NCBI RefSeq assembly: GCF_900105045.1
Contig: NZ_LT629739.1
Location: 992,001-1,056,000 of the forward strand
DNA from: Brevibacterium picturae
GTDB taxonomy: Bacteria; Actinomycetota; Actinomycetes; Actinomycetales; Brevibacteriaceae
Direction of reading: 5' to 3'
DNA: 64,000 bases
The notes below the pieces were generated by a model that had not been told where the DNA came from, made no database searches, and saw nothing but the letters and a program-made list of their open reading frames with translations. The translations under genes were made by a program, and so were the position numbers. Below, in pieces: positions 8,992 through 17,604 of this stretch (positions are counted from its first letter, which is position 1; each line of letters begins with the position of its first letter).

Positions 8992-9414
8992 ATGACTGAA
9001 ACCACCCCCACCGTCCTCTTCGTCTGCGTCCACAACGCAGGCCGCTCGCAAATGGCAGCCGGATACCTCGAAGCGTTGTCTCACGGACAAATCGAGGTGC
9101 TCTCGGCAGGTTCAGAACCGGCCGAGAGCATTAACCCCATCGCGGTTCAAGCCATGGCCGAAGACGGTATTGATATCACCGGTTCCGCCCCGAAGATCCT
9201 CACTACCGACGCGGTGAAGGAATCCGACGTCGTCATCACCATGGGCTGTGGTGACGCCTGCCCCATCTTCCCCGGAAAACGCTACGAAGACTGGCAGCTC
9301 GACGATCCTGCAGGCCAGGGAATCGACGCAGTTCGTCCTATCCGCGACGACATCAAGAGCCGAATTCAGCAACTCATCTCCGAGCTGTCGCCGGCGGCGA
9401 CCCCATCGAACTAA
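8992..9414 (+). CDS. arsC: Arsenate reductase ArsC (mycothiol/thioredoxin type)
   Basis: A 140-residue LMW-phosphatase-like arsenate reductase. P-loop CVHNAGRS (Cys12, Arg18), AGSEP, SDVVITMGCGDACPIFPGKR and the C-terminal DDIKSRIQ helix are all present. The ATG at 8992 was preferred to an in-frame TTG at 8980, which directly abuts the previous stop. It lies in the acr3-arsC'-arsC-trxB-oxidoreductase operon. Confidence 0.93.
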   Translation: MTETTPTVLFVCVHNAGRSQMAAGYLEALSHGQIEVLSAGSEPAESINPIAVQAMAEDGIDITGSAPKILTTDAVKESDVVITMGCGDACPIFPGKRYEDWQLDDPAGQGIDAVRPIRDDIKSRIQQLISELSPAATPSN

Positions 9415-9424
9415 GGCCCAACCC

Positions 9425-10417
9425 ATGACATACACCCCCAGCACTGATGCCGGTACAACCGATGACCTCATCATCATCGGGTCCGGACCAGCCGGATACA
9501 CCGCAGCCATCTACGCCGCCCGCGCGGGACTGAACCCGCGGGTCATCGCCGGGTCGGTCACCCACGGTGGAGCCTTGATGACAACGACCGATGTCGAGAA
9601 CTTCCCCGGCTTCCCCTCCGGCGTCCAAGGCCCGGACCTGATGATGGACCTCAGCGAACAGGCTCGCAGGTTCGGTGCCCGCATCGAATACGACGATGCC
9701 TCGGCAGTCGACCTCACAGGAGACATCAAGACAGTCACCACCCTGACGGGTGCGGCCTACAACAGCCCAGCCGTCATCGTCGCGACCGGATCCGCGTACA
9801 AAGAACTGGGACTTCCAGAAGAGAAGAGACTCACCGGCCACGGCTTGTCTTGGTGCGCGACCTGCGACGGATTCTTCTTCCGCGACCAACACCTCATCGT
9901 CGTCGGCGGCGGAGACTCAGCGATGGAAGAAGCGCTGTTCCTGACACGATTCGCCCGAACAGTCACAATTGTCGTCCGACGCGAGACCTTGCGGGCCTCA
10001 AAGATCATGGCCGAGAGAGCACAGGCGAATGAGAAGATTCGCTTCGTCTACAACAGTCACATCACCAGCCTCGACGGAGGCGAGAAAGTCACTGGCGTGA
10101 CCGTAACCGACTCGGTCACCGGAGCCACCAGCCAGATAGAAGCCACTGGTGTCTTCGTCGCCATCGGCCACCTGCCTCGCACCGACCTGGTCAGGGGCCA
10201 GCTCGACCTCGATGCTGAGGGCTATATCCTCGTCGATGCACCCACGACTATGACGAACCTTCCCGGCGTATTCGCATGCGGAGATGCCGTTGACCACCGC
10301 TACCGCCAAGCCATCACCGCGGCCGGCACCGGATGCGCGGCAGCACTCGATGCCGAACGCTTCCTGGCCACCTACACCCCAGCAACACCCGTCCTTGAGG
10401 AGATATCCCATGCATGA
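9425..10417 (+). CDS. trxB: Thioredoxin reductase TrxB
   Basis: A 330-residue NADPH-dependent flavoprotein that regenerates reduced thioredoxin. FAD motif [20 protein letters not shown], redox-active WCATCDG, NADPH motif [15 protein letters not shown], and C-terminal GVFACGDAVDHRYRQA. The frame is open upstream within arsC, but the ATG at 9425 fits the family N-terminus. Its location suggests it supplies electrons for ArsC. It overlaps the following gene by eight bases. Confidence 0.94.
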   Translation: MTYTPSTDAGTTDDLIIIGSGPAGYTAAIYAARAGLNPRVIAGSVTHGGALMTTTDVENFPGFPSGVQGPDLMMDLSEQARRFGARIEYDDASAVDLTGDIKTVTTLTGAAYNSPAVIVATGSAYKELGLPEEKRLTGHGLSWCATCDGFFFRDQHLIVVGGGDSAMEEALFLTRFARTVTIVVRRETLRASKIMAERAQANEKIRFVYNSHITSLDGGEKVTGVTVTDSVTGATSQIEATGVFVAIGHLPRTDLVRGQLDLDAEGYILVDAPTTMTNLPGVFACGDAVDHRYRQAITAAGTGCAAALDAERFLATYTPATPVLEEISHA

Positions 10418-11747
10418 GACCACCACCCAGGAACTGCCGGTTGTCATCATCGGAGCAGGACCCGTTGGTCTAGCCGCCGCCGCCCACATCCGTGAACGCG
10501 GACTCGCCCCTCTGGTTCTCGAAGCCGGCGACACCATCGGCGCCGCTATCCGGCAATGGGGTCACACCCGCTTGTTCTCTCCCTGGCGGTACAACATCGA
10601 TTCCGCCGCCGAAAGGCTACTCGCCACCACAGGCTGGCAATCACCCGATCCCGACGCCCTACCAACCGGCCACGAACTCATCGAGGACTATCTCACCCCA
10701 CTGGCCACGGCCCTCGGCGATACGGTCAAGACCGGTTCGCGGGTCGTAGCCGTGTCGAGAGAAGGAATCGATAAAACCCGCAGCGCCGACCGGGACGCCA
10801 CCCCGTTCCTCGTCCGAGTCACCGACTCCGACGGTAGCAGCGAAGACCTTCTCGCCCACAGCGTCATCGATGCATCGGGCACCTGGGAACAGCCGAACCC
10901 GCTGGGGCGCTCCGGCCTTCCAGCACCTGGTGAGGTCGAGGCCGTGGCCCGTGACCTCATCGTCACCCCTTTGCCGGCTGTGGTCGGTATCGATAGAGAC
11001 CGGTTCGCCGGCCGCCACGTCCTCGTCGTCGGTGCCGGACATTCCGCAGCGAACACCCTGCTCGAGCTGGCCGACTTGGCACGAGAAGAACCCACGACAC
11101 GTATCAGCTGGGCTGTGCGCTCTGCCGATGTCTCCCACGTCTACGGCGGAGAAGACAATGACGATCTCGCTGCTCGCGGGGCACTCGGATCGCGTCTGCG
11201 ATCACTCGTCGAATCCGGCGGAATCAATGTCCATACGTCGTTCGTCATCACCGGCTTCGACAGTTCCGACAACCACCTGAGTATTTCGGCCACAGGCAGG
11301 GACGGGGATAGTCAACTTGACGTTGACGTGCTCGTGCCGGCCACCGGATTCCGCCCGGATCTGTCTATCCTCAGCGAGTTGCGACTCGACCTCGATCCCG
11401 CCGTTGAGGCACCCAGTCAGCTGGGGCCGCTCATCGATCCGGAGTTCCACTCCTGCGGCAGTGTCGCACCCCATGGCGAGCGACAGCTGGCCCACCCCGA
11501 CGCAGGCTTCTACATTGTCGGAATGAAGAGCTACGGGCGAGCACCCACGTTCCTCATGGCCACCGGCTATGAACAGGTCCGCTCCATCGCCGCTGCTCTT
11601 GCCGGTGACCGCGCTGCGGCCGACGATGTCCATCTCAACCTTCCCGAAACAGGGGTGTGCACCACCGATCTGGGAGGTTCCTGCGATGCACCAGCCATGC
11701 CGCAACCAGTGACCATCGGCGCCGCACCCACTTCCTCGTGCTGCTGA
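10410..11747 (+). CDS. FAD-dependent NAD(P)-binding oxidoreductase with Cys-rich tail
   Basis: A 445-residue flavoprotein. N-terminal VVIIGAGPVGLAAAAHIRER (FAD), FSPWRYNID, a second site VLVVGAGHSAANTLLELADL (NADPH), and GFYIVGMKSYGRAPTFLMATGYEQ. The C-terminus ends in a cysteine-rich tail (GVCTTDLGGSCDAP and a terminal SSCC), which suggests thiol or arsenic contact. The paralogue at 39316-40719 keeps the tail. The ATG at 10410 overlaps trxB by eight bases. The reaction is unknown; an arsenic-linked oxidation or reduction is inferred from context only. Confidence 0.8.
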   Translation: MHETTTQELPVVIIGAGPVGLAAAAHIRERGLAPLVLEAGDTIGAAIRQWGHTRLFSPWRYNIDSAAERLLATTGWQSPDPDALPTGHELIEDYLTPLATALGDTVKTGSRVVAVSREGIDKTRSADRDATPFLVRVTDSDGSSEDLLAHSVIDASGTWEQPNPLGRSGLPAPGEVEAVARDLIVTPLPAVVGIDRDRFAGRHVLVVGAGHSAANTLLELADLAREEPTTRISWAVRSADVSHVYGGEDNDDLAARGALGSRLRSLVESGGINVHTSFVITGFDSSDNHLSISATGRDGDSQLDVDVLVPATGFRPDLSILSELRLDLDPAVEAPSQLGPLIDPEFHSCGSVAPHGERQLAHPDAGFYIVGMKSYGRAPTFLMATGYEQVRSIAAALAGDRAAADDVHLNLPETGVCTTDLGGSCDAPAMPQPVTIGAAPTSSCC

Positions 11748-11779
11748 CCACACGAATTCCACCACCGAGAGAGGCTGAT

Positions 11780-11956
11780 ATGTCTGAGACTCCCCAGCTT
11801 GTCGAGAAGCAGATCACCGTGTCGAACCCCGTCGACGGCTCCCCGCTGACGATCAATCTCAGTGTCGAAGTACAAATGCCTGACTGTACCTGCACGCCAC
11901 GCGTGACGTCGCCGGGCAATCCTCCCGGCTGGCAACCTCGCAGCCACCGACGGTAA
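11780..11956 (+). CDS. Small hypothetical protein with CTC motif
   Basis: A 58-residue ORF with ATG at 11780 preceded by GAGAGAGG, same strand and 32 bp after the FAD oxidoreductase. It has an acidic N-terminal half and a DCTCTPR motif near residue 35, followed by Pro/Gly/Arg residues. No family is recognised. The CxC pair inside an ars operon would suit metal or metalloid binding, but this is speculative. Confidence 0.4.
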   Translation: MSETPQLVEKQITVSNPVDGSPLTINLSVEVQMPDCTCTPRVTSPGNPPGWQPRSHRR

Positions 11957-11979
11957 CTCCCGTACACCCAGTGGCAACC

Positions 11980-12021
11980 GTCTGCCCGGTGTCGTTACCT
12001 CCTCGAAGACGCCGGGCAGAC
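11980..12021 (+). terminator. Hairpin after first ars operon
   Basis: Stem of 14 bp with one mismatch (GTCTGCCCGGTGTC against GACGCCGGGCAGAC) around a 14-nt loop, 23 bp after the small ORF. There is no clear T-tract, so it may be an intrinsic terminator of the actinobacterial stem-only kind or an attenuating structure before the arsC at 12140. Confidence 0.5.
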
Positions 12022-12139
12022 AACCAAAAGCATCATGGCATTTCACGAAACGATCAATACGTCATGGCACTGATCCCACCGCCGACTCAGTACCTCCCGC
12101 CTTGAAGAATCCACTTCGCATCCTTGAAAGGACCCGGAC

Positions 12140-12769
12140 ATGTCTACCGGAGCCCCGTTGCTTGATACCCACGTCCTCCAACATGCCGTCGATGATCTCT
12201 CCCACAAATATGACGGAATATTCTCCGCTGAGACCATAGAGCGATGTGTCTATGAGTCCTATACAGCCTTGTCGCGAACGGCGACGGTGCGCGAGTACCT
12301 TGTCATCCTGGCCGAACGCTTTGCTGCTAGTCGCCTACGTGCACTGGCGCTAGCGGACGGAAGGATCGAGAAGCTCGTTCCTCAAGTCCTCTTCGTTTGC
12401 GTCCACAATGTTGGCCGGTCACAAATCGCCAGTGCCCTTTTGGCCCACTATGGCGGCACCGAAGTCGAGGTGCGTTCTGCCGGATCACTGCCCGGTGCTG
12501 AGGTTCACCCACTTGTCGTTACCGAACTCCATAGGCGAGGAATCGACCTCGGCGGGGCATTCCCGAAACCACTGACTGACGATGTCGTCCGTGCTGCTGA
12601 CTATGTGATCACTATGGGATGTGGCGATGCGTGCCCTCTCTATCCGGGCAAGCACTACTATGATTGGGAGCTCTCTGACCCATCTGAAGAGGACAGCGAT
12701 GCCGTTCGCGAGATCGTCGATGCCATCGATGTCCATGTTCGTGCACTCTGGACCGAAATTCAGAACTAG
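12140..12769 (+). CDS. arsC: Two-domain arsenate reductase (helical bundle + ArsC)
   Basis: A 209-residue protein. Residues 1-70 form the three-helix bundle seen in larger actinobacterial ArsC proteins, and residues 80-209 the LMW-phosphatase fold with CVHNVGRS (Cys87, Arg93), AGSLPG, KPLTDDVVRAADYVITMGCG and PLYPGKHYYDW. It has its own AAAGGACC upstream region and lies after the hairpin at 11980, so it may be separately expressed. It closes the first ars island before the transposon nest. Confidence 0.9.
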   Translation: MSTGAPLLDTHVLQHAVDDLSHKYDGIFSAETIERCVYESYTALSRTATVREYLVILAERFAASRLRALALADGRIEKLVPQVLFVCVHNVGRSQIASALLAHYGGTEVEVRSAGSLPGAEVHPLVVTELHRRGIDLGGAFPKPLTDDVVRAADYVITMGCGDACPLYPGKHYYDWELSDPSEEDSDAVREIVDAIDVHVRALWTEIQN

Positions 12770-12967
12770 TCGCGACCGACGGGGACCCTTAACTGTGTAG
12801 GAGCTCGCAACCTCAACAACAGTCGCTCCAAGGCCACGGCACCAAGTGGCAACACAGAACCGATTCAGAGCATGGTGCATATCCTTCTCGGCTTATCGGT
12901 AAACGAGCAAGATCAGCTGTCGCCAAACCAGGCATCGGTCCCACAGGATGTAATAGTCAAGGGTGCT

Positions 12968-13579
12968 CTACCCCTCGAGAAGCTTCGCCCCATCTGTTCG
13001 CAGCTCACCAGTTGGAGAGACATGCCGGTATAAAGTCTGGCGTGTCACCCCAATTTCCACGCATAGATCACCGACGTTGGTGCCAGGCTGTCCCATCGAT
13101 GCCATTGCCAATCGAACTTTGGCTGGGGTCATCTTGAAAGGGCGGCCTCCCTTACGACCTCGGGCACGGGCCGAAGCCAGACCGGCTTTGGTGCGCTCGG
13201 TAATGAGTTCGCGCTCGAACTCAGCCAACGCTGCAAAGATTCCGAATACCAGCTTCCCCGACGGGGTGGTTGTGTCGATCGCAGCACCTTGGCCGGTGAG
13301 TACTTTGAGCCCTACTTTCCGTTCGGTAAGGTCGTGGACCACGTTAACGAGATGCCGCAGATCTCTCCCAAGCCGGTCTAGTTTCCACACCAGCAGCGTA
13401 TCCCCGGCACGTAAAGCTTTGAGACAAGCGGCCAGCTCTGGCCGGTCGTCCTTCTTCCCGGAAGCTAAGTCCTCATACAAGTGGGCCTCATCAACACCGG
13501 CTGTCAGGAGTGCGTCTCGCTGCAGGTCCGTCGTTTGAGAACCATCAGCCTTCGACACTCGAACGTATCCAACCAGCAC
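12968..13579 (-). CDS. Serine resolvase of the Tn402-like element (TniR-like)
   Basis: A 203-residue resolvase/invertase: N-terminal VGYVRVSKADGSQ with the catalytic Ser at 9, WKLDRLGRDLRHL, the E-helix region FAALAEFERELITERTKAGL, and a C-terminal helix-turn-helix GVTRQTLYRHVSP. Resolves cointegrates at a res site. The putative res dyad lies just upstream at 13590-13617 and is shared with the second copy at 37775-38395. It is divergent from tniA. Confidence 0.9.
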   Translation of the reverse strand: MLVGYVRVSKADGSQTTDLQRDALLTAGVDEAHLYEDLASGKKDDRPELAACLKALRAGDTLLVWKLDRLGRDLRHLVNVVHDLTERKVGLKVLTGQGAAIDTTTPSGKLVFGIFAALAEFERELITERTKAGLASARARGRKGGRPFKMTPAKVRLAMASMGQPGTNVGDLCVEIGVTRQTLYRHVSPTGELRTDGAKLLEG

Positions 13580-13589
13580 ACTCGCCCCT

Positions 13590-13617
13590 CATCACTTAAA
13601 TGTTCGTTTATGTGACA
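13590..13617. promoter_or_regulatory. Putative res crossover site I
   Basis: A 28-bp imperfect dyad (on the minus strand TGTCACATAAACGAAC, then ATTTAAGTGATG) abutting the resolvase start. It matches 25 of 28 bases of the sequence at 37737-37764 in front of the related resolvase. Location and conservation fit a resolvase-binding res subsite. Confidence 0.6.
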
Positions 13618-13765
13618 GACCGGCTGTCGGTTTCGGAAGGCGCCTGCACACAGGGCTCCTATTTTCGGGGTATGTGCGATCGGCTTCTGAACGCTAGTCG
13701 TTCGATACTCATGTGCACTAAAATCGTTCTTACTCAATAGTCCTGTTCTCAAAGGGGAGGCAGAG

Positions 13766-15442
13766 ATGGGCGAGGAGCCCGGAGGAGTTCCGTCGACGGG
13801 GCATCTAACGATGGCAGACGCGGAGTGGAAGCAAGCTCGATTGCGAGCGGACGTGATTGGCAAGCTTGCTGAGCGTGGAAGTGTTGGGCTGGTTGCTGCT
13901 GATGAGGCGGCCCTGTCGCTGAGTATTTCTCGCCGGCAGGTGTATGTGCTTTTGGAACGTTACCGCCAAGGGACGGGTCTCGTGACCGATCTTGCCAGTC
14001 GCCGGTCCGATGGCGGCAAAGGCGGTAGCCGCCTGTCGGGGCCAGTTGAACAGGTTATTCGTGAGTTGGTGCGCAAGCGGTACCTGACGAAGCAAAAACG
14101 CAGCGTTGCCTCAGTGCATCGCGAAATAGTTCGAGTTTGCACTGTGCGAGGTTTGCCGGCGCCTGCACGAAATACCGTCGAGTCGCGGATCGCACGGATG
14201 AACCCAGCCGAAGTCGGTCGACGAAGAGAAGGTCCCGACAGTGTTCGAACTCTTCAATCGGCCGGCGATGACGTCCCAGTGATTGCGGGCATCTTGGACC
14301 AGGTGCAGATCGATCACACCGTCATTGATCTGATCATTGTCGATGAGCGCGAACGTCAACCAATCGGCAGACCGTATTTAACTGTGGCGATCGATGTGTA
14401 CAGCCGTTGCCTGGTCGGCATGGTCGTGACTTTGGAGCCCCCGTCTGCGGTGTCAGTGGGCTTATGTTTGGCTCACACGACTGTTGATAAGCGGCCGTGG
14501 TTAGAACGCCTCGGAATCGATGTGAACTGGCCAATGAGTGGGAAACCAAAGGCGTTGTATGTCGACAACGCTGCCGAGTTCAAGAGCGAGGCTCTTACCC
14601 GCGGGTGTGAGCAGCACGGTATCGATTTGGGCTATAGGCCACTGGGGAGGCCTCACTACGGCGGGATCGTCGAGCGTGTTATCGGCACGGCAATGCGCGA
14701 GATCCACGAATTACCGGGAACGACGTTCTCGAATCCAAGTGAACGAGGCCGGTATAACCCCGAGAAAATGGCCACGCTCACGCTCTCCGAATTGGAAAAA
14801 TGGCTGACCTTGGCTGTCGCGACCTATCACGGCACCGTGCACAGCACACTTAGTCAGACCCCGGCCCGACGATGGGCCGAGGGATTCGAAGTGGCCGGGC
14901 ACCCGGCTGTCGCCGCGAATCCAACAGCGTTCTTGGTCGATTTCCTGCCCGTAATCCGCCGGAAGTTGACGCGTACCGGATTCGTGATCGATCACGTGCA
15001 TTATTTCGGCAACGTGCTCAAGCCTTGGATCGCACGCCGCAAGCGTCTCGAACGCTTCATCATCCGCAGGGACCCTCGCGATATCAGTCGAATCTGGGTG
15101 CTCGACCCCGAAGGGGTGGAATACGTCGAGGTTCCCTATCAGACAGTGTCGAACCCTGCCGTCAGTGTGTGGGAACACCGAAAGGCGCTGGCACGCTTGC
15201 GCGAGAGTGGAGCTACTCAAGTGGACGAGGCTGCATTGTTTCGGATGATCGAACAAATGCGGCATATCTCCGAGACAGCCGAAAAGACGACAAAACGGAC
15301 CCGCCGTGAAACCGAGCGCCGTAACCACGCAGGAACCACGCAAAATCAGTCGCCCGCCCCAGCACCGGCTGCGCCGCCACCCACACCGGAGCCGCATTCA
15401 GCCCGGCCCGCGGCCCGATTTGAGGAGATTGAACAATGGTGA
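13766..15442 (+). CDS. tniA: Tn402/Tn5053-like transposase TniA
   Basis: A 558-residue DDE transposase of the TniA/TnsB/MuA group. N-terminal helix-turn-helix (LSISRRQVYVLLERYRQG), then the RNase H-like core with Asp in QIDHTVIDLIIVD, Asp in ALYVDNAAEF and Glu in GGIVERVIGTAMRE, and a Mu-type beta-barrel C-terminus ending in a Pro/Ala-rich tail that would contact TniB. GGGGAGGCAGAG precedes the ATG at 13766. The stop overlaps tniB by seven bases. Confidence 0.93.
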   Translation: MGEEPGGVPSTGHLTMADAEWKQARLRADVIGKLAERGSVGLVAADEAALSLSISRRQVYVLLERYRQGTGLVTDLASRRSDGGKGGSRLSGPVEQVIRELVRKRYLTKQKRSVASVHREIVRVCTVRGLPAPARNTVESRIARMNPAEVGRRREGPDSVRTLQSAGDDVPVIAGILDQVQIDHTVIDLIIVDERERQPIGRPYLTVAIDVYSRCLVGMVVTLEPPSAVSVGLCLAHTTVDKRPWLERLGIDVNWPMSGKPKALYVDNAAEFKSEALTRGCEQHGIDLGYRPLGRPHYGGIVERVIGTAMREIHELPGTTFSNPSERGRYNPEKMATLTLSELEKWLTLAVATYHGTVHSTLSQTPARRWAEGFEVAGHPAVAANPTAFLVDFLPVIRRKLTRTGFVIDHVHYFGNVLKPWIARRKRLERFIIRRDPRDISRIWVLDPEGVEYVEVPYQTVSNPAVSVWEHRKALARLRESGATQVDEAALFRMIEQMRHISETAEKTTKRTRRETERRNHAGTTQNQSPAPAPAAPPPTPEPHSARPAARFEEIEQW

Positions 15443-16353
15443 CTGTCGATGATGGCCCGGCTCAGGATCTGTCGCATCTGCATTCCTCGGCACAGTCGAC
15501 AGCTCGGTTGCCTGCCGCCGAGCGAGTCCACAGGATTCGAGCCGACCGCTGGATTGGATACCCCAAAGCAATCGAGGCGGTGGCACGGTTGGAAACGCTA
15601 CTGACATGGCCTCGAAAACAACGCATGCCCAATCTGCTGTTGGTGGGGCCGACGAACAACGGCAAGTCCATGATCATCGAAAGATTCCGCCGTCAACACC
15701 TACCGACGACTGAACCGGACCGTGAGAACATTCCTGTGCTGTGTGTGCAAATGCCTTCGGAGCCGTCCCCGTTGCGGTTCTATACTGCGATCCTCGCAGC
15801 CCTCGGTGCACCGTTGCGTCCGCGACCCCGTGTCATCGAACTCGAACGCCTCGCTCTCACCCTGCTGCGTGAGGTCGGAGTGCAGATTCTGGTGATCGAT
15901 GAGTTACACAATGTGCTCGCCGGCCGCGGTGATGTCCGACGAGAGTTCTTAAATCTCTTACGCTTCCTCGGCAACGAACTACGAATCCCTCTCGTTGGCG
16001 TCGGTACCCGTGAGGCATACCTAGCAGTACGATCGGACGACCAGCTGGAGAATCGGTTCGAACCCTTCGTGCTGCCTGTGTGGGAGGCTGGCGAGGAAGC
16101 TCGATCGCTGTTGGCCAGCTTCGCGGCAGCATTTCCGCTGCGGCATCGATCAGTCATCGATACCGACGATATGGCACAGTACTTGCTGGCTCGCAGCGAG
16201 GGAACGATCGGCGAGCTTGCGCACCTGCTGACTGCGGCGGCGGTCGCCGCTGTCGAATCCGGCATCGAGTCGATCAATCATCGAACGTTGACCATGGCTG
16301 ATTATGTTGGTCCAACGCAACGTCGGCGACTGTTTGAACGCGAGTTGATGTGA
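15436..16353 (+). CDS. tniB: Transposition ATPase TniB
   Basis: A 305-residue AAA+ ATPase of the TnsC/TniB type that recruits transposase to target DNA. Walker A VGPTNNGKSM (about residues 72-81), Walker B ILVIDELHNVL (about 152-162), and sensor-region arginines further on. It overlaps both tniA and tniQ, which is the normal tniABQ coupling. Confidence 0.92.
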   Translation: MVTVDDGPAQDLSHLHSSAQSTARLPAAERVHRIRADRWIGYPKAIEAVARLETLLTWPRKQRMPNLLLVGPTNNGKSMIIERFRRQHLPTTEPDRENIPVLCVQMPSEPSPLRFYTAILAALGAPLRPRPRVIELERLALTLLREVGVQILVIDELHNVLAGRGDVRREFLNLLRFLGNELRIPLVGVGTREAYLAVRSDDQLENRFEPFVLPVWEAGEEARSLLASFAAAFPLRHRSVIDTDDMAQYLLARSEGTIGELAHLLTAAAVAAVESGIESINHRTLTMADYVGPTQRRRLFERELM

Positions 16354-17507
16354 CCTCTCGATGGCCAGCCCATCCCCGGCCGATAGTGGGTGAGGCTCTT
16401 ACCTCATGGCTGTATCGCATCGCCCATCGGTACACGATCACCATTGATGACCTCGCCTTCGATCTTGGCCACTGCTTCACCCGCGATACGGATCTTGACT
16501 TGCACCCGCCGGAGGGATTCGTTGAGCAACTGGCCGTCCGGACCGGAGTGAGCACGGAACGCATTCGCAGCATGAGCATCAGCGGGTATACCCCGTGGCT
16601 CTTGGACGATATCGCACCTGGCCCTGACACGTTCACTACCTACACCCGGCAACTGGCCGTCCTCTTGCCCGAGCGGAACCTACGCCGCCGGACGGTGGAC
16701 TCGTGGAGAGCGTGGGTACCGCTCACTATTGATCGGCACTACCGATCCTGTCCACAGTGCGCGATCGATTCCGTGCCGCCTCGCCCCTATCTTGTTACGT
16801 GGTCGCTGCCGCTGATGCTCTCCTGCCCCTTTCACCATTGCTGGCTTGAGCGTCACGACGGCCCACCTGGATACTACGCGTGGCGTGAGCTATCGAGCGT
16901 TCCTGAACCGCAGGAGGCCCCGCCGGCAATCGGGCGAATGGATAACAGAACGTGGCAGGCACTAACTACCGGATTCGTCGACCTTCCACGACACCACATC
17001 CACGCCGGCGTCTGGTTCCGCCTGCTCCGGACGCTCATCGACGAACTTGGAGCAACCATGAGTGATTGCGGTGCCGCGCAGCGACTGACCCGGAAAGTAT
17101 GGGAACATTCCGGGCACCGAGTCCGAGCCGGCCAAGCAAAGTGGCAGCCCATCGAAACACTGACACCGAAGAAGCAAGAACAAACACTTGAAGCCGCAGC
17201 GGTCGCGATGAGCCTCCTCGAAAACGGCAACCTGATCGGTCAGGGCCGCGAGGCCGGACTATTCCTTCCGGAGCCCGACGCCTCTATCGATCCAGGGCAA
17301 CCACAACCGAGGGAGGCACCTGCATGGCAAGCGAAATCCCTTGGCCAAGCGCTTCACGATGCCGTCGAGGACGCCAAGGCCAATCCTAATAGCGCACGAC
17401 AGCTCTTTGACTTCATGACTCTCTACCGCCGCGACGATGAGTACATCGACCAAGTCCGGACCAATTTCGCCGAACTGGGTATCCATCTCGACGACGTGTC
17501 ACAATAA
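16350..17507 (+). CDS. tniQ: Target-selection protein TniQ
   Basis: A 385-residue TniQ/TnsD-type protein. N-terminal PIVGEALTSWLYRIAHRY is the usual TniQ opening, and a zinc-binding segment C-P-Q-C followed by C-P-F-H-H-C lies near residues 130-160. The start is GTG overlapping the tniB stop (GTGA). It is the last gene before the element's right end at 17559. Confidence 0.9.
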   Translation: MTSRWPAHPRPIVGEALTSWLYRIAHRYTITIDDLAFDLGHCFTRDTDLDLHPPEGFVEQLAVRTGVSTERIRSMSISGYTPWLLDDIAPGPDTFTTYTRQLAVLLPERNLRRRTVDSWRAWVPLTIDRHYRSCPQCAIDSVPPRPYLVTWSLPLMLSCPFHHCWLERHDGPPGYYAWRELSSVPEPQEAPPAIGRMDNRTWQALTTGFVDLPRHHIHAGVWFRLLRTLIDELGATMSDCGAAQRLTRKVWEHSGHRVRAGQAKWQPIETLTPKKQEQTLEAAAVAMSLLENGNLIGQGREAGLFLPEPDASIDPGQPQPREAPAWQAKSLGQALHDAVEDAKANPNSARQLFDFMTLYRRDDEYIDQVRTNFAELGIHLDDVSQ

Positions 17508-17517
17508 CTCTCGTCAG

Positions 17518-17559
17518 CACCGTCTGCGACACGTAGAATAAATAACGGGTTAAGTGACA
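17518..17559 (-). repeat. Tn402-like terminal repeat, right end
   Basis: Read inward on the minus strand it starts TGTCACTTAACCCGTTAT, continues TTATTCTACGTG and ends CAGACGGTG. It follows tniQ by 10 bp. A related sequence stands at 48019-48060 and a 13-bp version at 37692-37704. I could not find the matching left end near the resolvase at 12968. Confidence 0.6.
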
Positions 17560-17565
17560 TTTTTC

Positions 17566-17603
17566 TGTGAGTCGCAGCGGTAAATGGCACGTTTCTCGCG
17601 GCG
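17566..17603 (+). repeat. Left terminal inverted repeat of cadmium transposon (Tn-A)
   Basis: Starts TGTGAGTCGCAGCGGTAA and is the inverse of 33402-33439 over 38 bp with about six mismatches. The ends are TG...CA, as in Mu/Tn552-type elements. It lies 1 bp beyond the stop of the ATPase gene. Confidence 0.8.
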
Positions 17604-17604
17604 T

